Of a stretch of 38,322 nucleotides of DNA, positions 33,109-38,322 are shown one piece after another. Both the position numbers and the translations under genes were made by a program. The DNA lies in NCBI GenBank assembly GCA_017465545.1, contig JAFTVY010000005.1, forward strand, positions 1 through 38,322, read 5' to 3'. The notes beneath the pieces were generated by a model that saw only the letters and a program-made list of their open reading frames with translations, searched no databases and was not told the DNA's origin. How positions within the stretch are numbered: the first letter of the stretch is position 1; each line of letters opens with the position of its first letter. The stretch comes from Ruminiclostridium sp. (GTDB lineage: Bacteria; Bacillota; Clostridia; Oscillospirales; Ruminococcaceae).

Positions 33109-34593
33109 ATGGAAGAGATAAAGAAATCTGTAAACGGTGATATGCCGTGGATTATATTCAATCTTTGCCAGAATAAATTTGCAGTATGCAGTGATATGAT
33201 TTCGGGTATGACCGAACTGCCCTCCGAAATAGTCCCTGTTCCCACAGCCAACAAGGCGCTTATGGGCGTAGGCGTTATCAGAGGACAGATAGTACCGCTG
33301 ATAAACCTCCGTGAGTTTTTCGGTATGCGTTCACTTGATGATGAATACGAGGAATTCAAGGAGATGCTGGAACAGCGCAAGCAGGAACATATACAATGGG
33401 CAGAGGAGCTCAAGCGTTGCCTTGAAACGGGAGACAAGTTCGAGCTTTCTACCGATCCCCATCAGTGTCAGTTCGGTAAGTGGATAGATGCCTACAGCAG
33501 TAACAGAAACGATCTTAACGCTCACGTGGCACATATTTCAAAGCCTCACAGCAAGCTACATAAAATAGCGGAGGAAATATTCAGCGAGGGTATTTCCGAA
33601 GCAGATAAGGAAGAACTGCTCTACGAAGCCGACATTTTCTATCTGCCCAAGATACTGAGTCTTATCGAAGAAGCCAAGGAGCTTTTCAAGAGTAATTTCA
33701 GAGGAATCGTTCTCCTTGTTCAGCCTACTGAAAACGATAAGATAATGGGACTTGTCTGCGATGAGGTTTATTCTGTAGAAGAAGCGGATATTGTTTTCCA
33801 GGGCGCTACCCTCCGCAGAATATATTCATCTCCCTACATCTGCGGTATTGCTCATACCGAGAGAGTAGAAGGCGAAATAGTTATGCTTGACGCCAAGAAG
33901 ATGATGAAGCTTTATCCTGATATTGAGTTTGAAATCCCTGAAAAGAAGGAAGAAGAACTCGAAGCGGCTAAGGAATCCATCAAGGAGGCAATTGCAGAGG
34001 TATTCGTTCAGAATGATGATTCTGCTAAGGCTGAAGAAGTCAAGACTGAGGTTGCCGAAGCAGTAGCTGAAGCTGAGGAAGTCAAGACTGAGGTTGCTGA
34101 AGTGGTAGCAGAAGCTGAAGAAGTCAAGACTGAGGTTGCCGAAGCAGTAGCAGAGGCTGAAGAAGTCAAGACTGAAATTGCCGAAGCGGTAGCAGAAGCC
34201 GAGGAAGTCAAGACTGAGGTTGCCGAAGCAGTAGCAGAAGCCGAAGAAGTCAAGACTGAGGTTGCCGAAGTAGTAGCAGAAGCCGAAGAAGTCAAGACTG
34301 AGGTTGCCGAAGTAGTAGCAGAGGCTGAAGAAGTCAAGGCTGAGGTTGCCGAAGCAATAGCAGAAGCTGAGGAAGTCAAGACCGAGGTTGCCGAAGCAGT
34401 AGCTGAAGCTGAAGAAGTCAAGACTGAGGTCGCCGAAGCAGTAGCTGAAGCCGAAGAAGTCAAGACTGAGGTTGCCGAAGCGGTAGCAGAAGAAGTCAAG
34501 GCAGAAGCACCTGCCAAGGAAGTAAAGGCGGCTGACAAGCTCAAAGCGACCAGAAATCAGAAAAACGCTAAAAGAGGCAAAAAGAAGAAATAA
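33109..34593 (+). CDS. CheW domain split by a zinc-binding CZB domain, with repetitive acidic tail
   Basis: A 494-residue protein. Residues about 13-75 form the first half of a CheW domain (PWIIFNLCQNKFAV..., then VIRGQIVPLINLREFFG). Residues about 80-185 are a CZB (chemoreceptor zinc-binding) domain with H94 and W97, C120 in HQCQFGKW, and H147/H151 in HSKLH, giving a 3-His/1-Cys site. The CheW domain resumes at about 195-275 (GIVLLVQPTENDKIMGLVCDEVYSVEE..., then GEIVMLDAKKMM). Residues 308-461 are eleven copies of a 14-residue repeat, then a Lys/Arg-rich end. CheW proteins link receptors to the kinase CheA; none is in the window. A zinc or redox-tuned scaffold is inferred. AGGAGGG precedes the ATG; the unit ends in an 18-bp terminator. 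Confidence 0.85.
   Translation: MEEIKKSVNGDMPWIIFNLCQNKFAVCSDMISGMTELPSEIVPVPTANKALMGVGVIRGQIVPLINLREFFGMRSLDDEYEEFKEMLEQRKQEHIQWAEELKRCLETGDKFELSTDPHQCQFGKWIDAYSSNRNDLNAHVAHISKPHSKLHKIAEEIFSEGISEADKEELLYEADIFYLPKILSLIEEAKELFKSNFRGIVLLVQPTENDKIMGLVCDEVYSVEEADIVFQGATLRRIYSSPYICGIAHTERVEGEIVMLDAKKMMKLYPDIEFEIPEKKEEELEAAKESIKEAIAEVFVQNDDSAKAEEVKTEVAEAVAEAEEVKTEVAEVVAEAEEVKTEVAEAVAEAEEVKTEIAEAVAEAEEVKTEVAEAVAEAEEVKTEVAEVVAEAEEVKTEVAEVVAEAEEVKAEVAEAIAEAEEVKTEVAEAVAEAEEVKTEVAEAVAEAEEVKTEVAEAVAEEVKAEAPAKEVKAADKLKATRNQKNAKRGKKKK
34030..34491 (+). repeat. Eleven tandem 42-bp repeats inside the CheW gene
   Basis: Each unit encodes AEEVKTEVAEAVAE with small changes: V/I at position 8, A/V at 11, V/I at 12 and one T-to-A at 6. 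The codon-level variation (gaa/gag, gct/gcc, gca/gcg) shows the units are diverged copies of an in-frame duplication. The heptad-like spacing of A, V and E predicts an extended acidic helix or coiled coil. Confidence 0.95.
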
Positions 34594-34602
34594 TCGATTC
34601 TT

Positions 34603-34644
34603 AAGGCACTGTAAAAAAACGAAAGTTTTTTTACAGTGCCTTTT
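34603..34644 (+). terminator. Terminator of the galU-cheW unit
   Basis: A perfect 18-bp stem (34603-34620 with 34625-34642), half of it A/T-rich, with a GAAA loop and following T. It begins nine bases after the CheW stop. Confidence 0.88.
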
Positions 34645-34921
34645 GGGGGATAAGAAAAAAAGATGCAGAACGAACAAACTGAGCAAAAACAAGGCATCCG
34701 CCGTGTTTTTGGTTACCCGACGGCGTACAAAGGTACGCCGAGTGGCGAAGTTTGTTTGTAGCATAAAAAACGAAAAATCTTGATTTTTTGTTTTTTATAG
34801 AAATATTATGAGCTTTTTCAACTCTTTCGTTTTGCAAAAACCTTGATTTATATAGGTTTATGCGGTCTGCGCTTTTTTTACATCCCCTTATTGTAGCATT
34901 TTTACAGAAGGAAGTATCAGA
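34645..34921. other. Gene-free, hairpin-rich intergenic stretch
   Basis: No protein gene is credible here. It holds a GTAC-centred hairpin (CGGCGTAC 34721-34728 with GTACGCCG 34733-34740). A competing pair is CGCCGT (34699-34704) with ACGGCG (34720-34725). An outer arm AACAAACT (34673-34680) pairs with AGTTTGTT (34749-34756). A 17-bp A/T hairpin with one G-T pair spans 34763-34798. The right end before the thioesterase start is A/T-rich with AGAAGGAAG as ribosome site. It could be an unrecognised structured RNA or a small decayed element. Confidence 0.5.
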
Positions 34922-35332
34922 ATGTCAGAAGAAAGAATACCCACAATAGAAGAGGTAAGAGAATTTTTTAAAAAGGACCGCTACGCCACCGAAAACGGAG
35001 CGGTAATCGACGAGATAGGCGATAATTACGCCGTATGCTCCATAGAGTTATGCGAAATACATCTCAATGCGATGGGCTCGCTTATGGGCGCAGTACCCTT
35101 TACCTTATCGGATTTTGCTTTTGCCGTAGCGGCAAACTGGAAAAAGCCTCAGGCGGTTTCTATAACCTCCTCCATATCCTTTATAGGTACTCCGAAGGGT
35201 AAAAGAATCATCGCTACTGCAAACTGTGTAAAGGATGGCAGAAGCACCTGCACCTATCTTGTTACGGTAAAGGATGAACTGGATAATCTTATAACCCAGA
35301 CTACGATAACAGGTTATAAATTAAGCAGATAG
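34922..35332 (+). CDS. Hotdog-fold thioesterase, PaaI-like
   Basis: A 136-residue protein with the PaaI/YdiI-type hotdog pattern: the LNAMGSLMGAVPFTLSDFAFAVAAN helix region (about 48-72), then AVSITSSISFIGTPKGKRIIATANCVKDGRSTCTYLVTVKD. Members hydrolyse acyl-CoA thioesters, often clearing stalled aromatic or short acyl-CoAs. In place of the usual HGG motif the sequence reads NAMGSLMGA, as in several Firmicutes homologues. The substrate is unknown. It stands alone. Confidence 0.82.
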   Translation: MSEERIPTIEEVREFFKKDRYATENGAVIDEIGDNYAVCSIELCEIHLNAMGSLMGAVPFTLSDFAFAVAANWKKPQAVSITSSISFIGTPKGKRIIATANCVKDGRSTCTYLVTVKDELDNLITQTTITGYKLSR

Positions 35333-35496
35333 AGACGCATGAATTGCTCTGTTAATAGGTTTGTTTTATGTATAAAGGCAGGGCGTCGGGGCTGATAACC
35401 GGTAGTAGCAGGCGTTACTCTATGCCTTGTTTTCAGCAGAATAAAGACACTTTATACGCCGGATGAATCCGAGCGTAAGGATATGAAGTAAAATAT
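35333..35496. other. Short intergenic stretch with long-range complementarity
   Basis: No credible gene. GTATAAAG (35370-35377) and CTTTATAC (35450-35457) can close a loop of about 72 bases. Inside it GGCA (35377-35380) can meet TGCC (35423-35426). Nothing was matched to a known RNA family. Confidence 0.35.
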
Positions 35497-35531
35497 AAGA
35501 CCGATGAAGCGTAAAGCCTCATCGGTCTTTT
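35497..35531. terminator. Bidirectional terminator between thioesterase and repeat-protein genes
   Basis: A perfect 11-bp stem AAGACCGATGA/TCATCGGTCTT (35497-35507 with 35519-35529) with an 11-base loop has T-rich sequence on the plus strand and an A/T tract on the other side. Confidence 0.8.
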
Positions 35532-35543
35532 GTGTTATAGGTT

Positions 35544-38322
35544 TTATTTCTTCTTTGATTTAGGTCTTGCAAAGAATACAATCATAGAAGCAGGGATAAG
35601 AGCCGTAAGTCCCGAAGCGAAGGGTACGCCGGTGGGAGGGTTATCCGAGGTTTCGCCAAGTGTAGGATCTATCATAAAGCAGGAGGAGCATCTGCCCTCT
35701 ACAAAATCGTGGGGAAGCTTTTCTATAGCTCTTGTATGCTTTTCACCGCATACCTCACAAATCATTTCTTCTGTGCCTTCCTCGGTACAGGTTGCTTCCT
35801 TTACGGTTTCCCATATGCCGTGGCAGTCTTCGGTGATTTCTGCACCGCATACGGAGCAGGTGAGCTTGTGCTGTCCGTTACCGATATTTACGGCGTTATC
35901 AAATTTATGTTCCTCAGACTTAACGTAGCCGCAGTCTTCACACTTCTGCTCGTGTGTATTATTGTCGGTTTCAGTCCACTTACCGAAGGTGTGTTCAGCC
36001 GCATCTCTGTGTCCGCATTCGATACAATTTCTCTTGTGCTCATCCGCTTCACCGGTGGATTCCCATTCGCCGTAAACGTGATCTGATACTATAGTGCGTC
36101 CGCACCAGAGACATTCCGCTTCATGATTGCCGGATTCGTGATTATCGAAGAACGTGCTGTAGAGATGTTCGTCCGCTACAAGAAGTCCGCAGACTGTGCA
36201 TGTCATTTCACATTTGCCCGTTTCTTCGTTGTCTACTGCATCACCGAAAGTGTGCACGTCCGCCTGTGTATGTCCGCAGACTTCACAGATTCTGTCATGC
36301 TGGTCGGTTTCAGGATTTGCGATCCATTCGCCGTATACGTGATCTTCCTCTTCTATATAGCCACAATTCATGCATTCTTTTTCATGCATATACGTGTAAT
36401 GGTTATCTGTCCACTCACCGAAAATATGTTCTGCTTCTTCTGTATATCCGCAGGTATTACATTTTCTTTCGCATTTGCCTGATTCGGGATTATGTTCCCA
36501 CTCGCTGAAAACGTGTTCTGAATCCTCTATATGTCCGCAGTTTCTGCAGATCCTTTCGTGCTTATCTGTGTCGGGATTATTTGCCCACTCATCGAAATTG
36601 TGCTCATTTTCCTGCACACGACCGCAGTCTTCGCATTCTCTTTCGCACTTACCTGTTTCGGCGTTATCTGTCCAATCGCCATAGTTATGACTGCGATATT
36701 CAGTATAACCACAAATCAGGCACTCGTGTTTATGATTGTTTGTATTAGCAATCTCTTCCCAGGCACCATATATATGAGCTTCCATCTCGTAGTAAGAACC
36801 ACAATCCGTACAAAATCTTATATGGTTAGACGTATCGTATTCTGAATACTCTTCCATATTGTGCTCTGCTTCTTCTAAGCGACCACAACCTTCACATTCT
36901 CTTTCGTGCTTACCTGTTTCGGCGTTATCCCTCCACTCACTGTAGGTGTGGTCTCCTAACAAAAAGAAGGCGCAATCTTCACATCTTCTGATATGCTGCA
37001 GGTCGTCGTATTCTTCGCATTCGCTCATGGAGTGAGGCTCTGCTACGAGAAGTCCGCAATCTAAACAGTATGCTCTGTGGGTGTTTGACTCTATGTGCGG
37101 TGTCCAGTCGTTGAGGTTGTGATCGCCGGTTTCCGTATGACCGCAGTTTTCACATTCTCTTTTGTGCTGTCCTGATTCCGGGATATCCTCCCAGTCACCG
37201 AAATCGTGTTCAGCTTCTTCTACGTGTCCGCAGGTCTCACACTCTCTTTCGCATTTGCCTGACTGGTGATTATCTGTCCATTCGCCGAAATCGTGATCTG
37301 ATTCTTCTACGTGTCCGCAGGTCTCACACTCTCTTTCGTGCTTGCCTGACTGGTGATTATCTGTCCATTCTCCGAAAATGTGATCTGCTTCTTCTACGTA
37401 TCCGCAGGTCTCACATTCTCTTTCACACTTGCCCGACTGGTGATTGTCGGTCCATTCACCGAAAACGTGTTCTGCGTCTTCTGTGTGACCGCAATCTGTA
37501 CATTCTCTTTTGTGCTTACCTGTATTTTCTTCTTCTGTCCATTCGCTGAAGTTATGTTCTGCTTCATCTATATATCCACAGTCTTCACATATTCTTATGT
37601 GCGTATCTGTATTGTAACAATCACTCCACTCACCGAAGTTGTGACCTGAATTTTCAAGATAGTGACAAACACTGCACTCTCTGCCGTGAGTGTTTCCGTC
37701 ATTCGACTCCCAGTCACCCATACTATGACCATCGGTTTTAGTGTAGTAACAATCCTCGCAGATTTGTTCATGCGTTGTTTCACCTGTAGAGTACCAGTCA
37801 CCGAAATTGTGATCTTCAATTACGTTTTCGTTACAGAAATCACAGACGCCCGTATGTGTGCCATCACCGTTATCCTGATGATTTGACAGGCTGGGATGTG
37901 TCTCGTAAACTGTTATAGAATATAATGTTTCGTTGCCGAAGGAGTCTGTTGCTTTGATTCCGTAAGCCGAGGTATTGCCTACAATTGTATATACGCCGTT
38001 TGCATCGGGCTGGGCAACTTCTCTATTTATCGTAACGCTTACGTCACTATCGTCCGTTACGGTAAAGGTTATAGTTCCGCAGTAATTTGAGCCATCTGTA
38101 ATGCCGCTTATAACAGGTGCTTTTACATCCTTTGTAGTAACGTTTATAACCGTATCACCGCTTATAACAACGTCAAAAATATCTGTCACGTTTACAGCCA
38201 AACCGCCGTTTATTGATGCTGTTATGCTGTCGATTTCCCAACCTTCGTCAGCGGTTAAGGTGATACCCTCGGGTAACTTTTCACCGCCTGCAACCCAGAA
38301 GGATTTCTGATTTGCGGTATCA
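35544..38322 (-). CDS. Surface protein with 23 tandem Cys/His (zinc-type) repeats, N-terminus cut by window edge
   Basis: The frame is open from the window edge (40 more codons upstream of the TTG at 38201, no stop), so the start lies outside. The visible 925 residues begin with a beta-sandwich-like region (VKAPVISGITDGSNYCGTITFTVTDDSDVSVTI), like bacterial Ig/cadherin-type modules. Then come 23 units of 28-29 residues with the pattern H-x-[FYLM]...[H/C]-x3-C-x2-C-G. A final Cys-rich piece (CEVC, CSSC) is followed by NPPTG, a hydrophobic segment and PKSKKK, a sorting-signal layout. It is likely attached to the wall by a sortase. Metal binding is inferred from the repeated four-ligand pattern. 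Function unknown. Confidence 0.85.
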   Translation of the reverse strand, partial: DTANQKSFWVAGGEKLPEGITLTADEGWEIDSITASINGGLAVNVTDIFDVVISGDTVINVTTKDVKAPVISGITDGSNYCGTITFTVTDDSDVSVTINREVAQPDANGVYTIVGNTSAYGIKATDSFGNETLYSITVYETHPSLSNHQDNGDGTHTGVCDFCNENVIEDHNFGDWYSTGETTHEQICEDCYYTKTDGHSMGDWESNDGNTHGRECSVCHYLENSGHNFGEWSDCYNTDTHIRICEDCGYIDEAEHNFSEWTEEENTGKHKRECTDCGHTEDAEHVFGEWTDNHQSGKCERECETCGYVEEADHIFGEWTDNHQSGKHERECETCGHVEESDHDFGEWTDNHQSGKCERECETCGHVEEAEHDFGDWEDIPESGQHKRECENCGHTETGDHNLNDWTPHIESNTHRAYCLDCGLLVAEPHSMSECEEYDDLQHIRRCEDCAFFLLGDHTYSEWRDNAETGKHERECEGCGRLEEAEHNMEEYSEYDTSNHIRFCTDCGSYYEMEAHIYGAWEEIANTNNHKHECLICGYTEYRSHNYGDWTDNAETGKCERECEDCGRVQENEHNFDEWANNPDTDKHERICRNCGHIEDSEHVFSEWEHNPESGKCERKCNTCGYTEEAEHIFGEWTDNHYTYMHEKECMNCGYIEEEDHVYGEWIANPETDQHDRICEVCGHTQADVHTFGDAVDNEETGKCEMTCTVCGLLVADEHLYSTFFDNHESGNHEAECLWCGRTIVSDHVYGEWESTGEADEHKRNCIECGHRDAAEHTFGKWTETDNNTHEQKCEDCGYVKSEEHKFDNAVNIGNGQHKLTCSVCGAEITEDCHGIWETVKEATCTEEGTEEMICEVCGEKHTRAIEKLPHDFVEGRCSSCFMIDPTLGETSDNPPTGVPFASGLTALIPASMIVFFARPKSKKK
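35826..37811 (-). repeat. 23 tandem ~87-bp coding repeats
   Basis: 662 residues divide exactly into 23 units: 18 of 29 and 5 of 28 residues. Units 5 to 7, counted from the N-terminal side, are almost identical (HxFGEWTDNHQSGK), indicating recent duplication; others have diverged more. In five units (5, 7, 14, 16, 19) the second putative ligand is Cys, and in the other 18 it is His. Confidence 0.92.

Noticed and set aside
34030-34491. CRISPR-like regular repeats
   Set aside because: The repeats are contiguous, in frame, and have no unique spacers. They encode the tail of the CheW protein. The same holds for the 87-bp array at 35826-37811.
33826-34764. A 312-residue minus-strand open frame with Phe/Leu/Ser repeats, and a 178-residue Ala/Ser/Thr one at 34008-34544
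   Set aside because: Both are antisense images of the 42-bp repeat array in the CheW gene, which keeps other frames open. They have no ribosome site or family features.
34603-34921. An insertion sequence or transposase remnant
   Set aside because: No transposase-like frame, terminal repeats or target duplication could be seen; only hairpins.

Overview
The window looks like a chromosomal stretch from a spore-forming, Gram-positive gut-type Clostridia, most plausibly Oscillospiraceae/Ruminococcaceae. This is an inference from gene content. It has both subunits of dipicolinate synthase (endospores), an HPr with His15 and Ser46, a T-box leader, strong GGAGG-type ribosome sites, consensus sigma-A promoters (TTGACA-17-TATAAT), and large surface proteins, one ending in an NPxTG-like sorting signal. 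No rRNA, tRNA, CRISPR array, insertion sequence or prophage was recognised.

Layout. 1-4.0 kb (minus): a DUF2079 membrane protein, an SAH/MTA deaminase (mtaD) and the start of S-adenosylhomocysteinase (ahcY, cut by the window edge), tightly spaced behind one promoter. 4.06-8.9 kb (minus): a 1607-residue secreted beta-helix protein with a membrane anchor. 9.0-10.6 kb (minus): a lipoprotein with an unknown partner, then HPr. 10.9-13.1 kb (minus): gph-rimM-trmD, with TrmD carrying about 120 extra C-terminal residues. 13.3-16.0 kb (plus): GH51 arabinofuranosidase, a Cys-rich DUF6171 protein, a PH-domain protein and a GtrA protein whose stop codon lies inside a repeated palindrome.

16.0-26.8 kb is the accessory-looking part. 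It has a duplicated palindromic element, then a two-gene unit (a large TPR protein with a DUF4062/TIR-like head, and a small DUF4062-like protein). Next is a minus-strand isomerase/acyl-CoA-ligase fusion under a T-box riboswitch. Last is a three-gene minus-strand unit: a TIR-membrane-DUF6273 receptor-like protein, an unknown protein, and a membrane protein with Rossmann (TrkA-N-like) and possible RyR-like domains. That unit is the best candidate for an undescribed signalling or defence system.

26.9-38.3 kb: an MBOAT/DHHW O-acetylation pair (plus); dpaA-dpaB (minus) behind a sigma-K-like promoter; then a plus-strand unit of a histone-H1-like/SCP2-like fusion, galU, and a CheW protein interrupted by a zinc-binding CZB domain and ending in eleven 14-residue repeats. 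After these come a hotdog thioesterase and, on the minus strand, a surface protein with 23 tandem Cys/His repeats that runs off the window edge.
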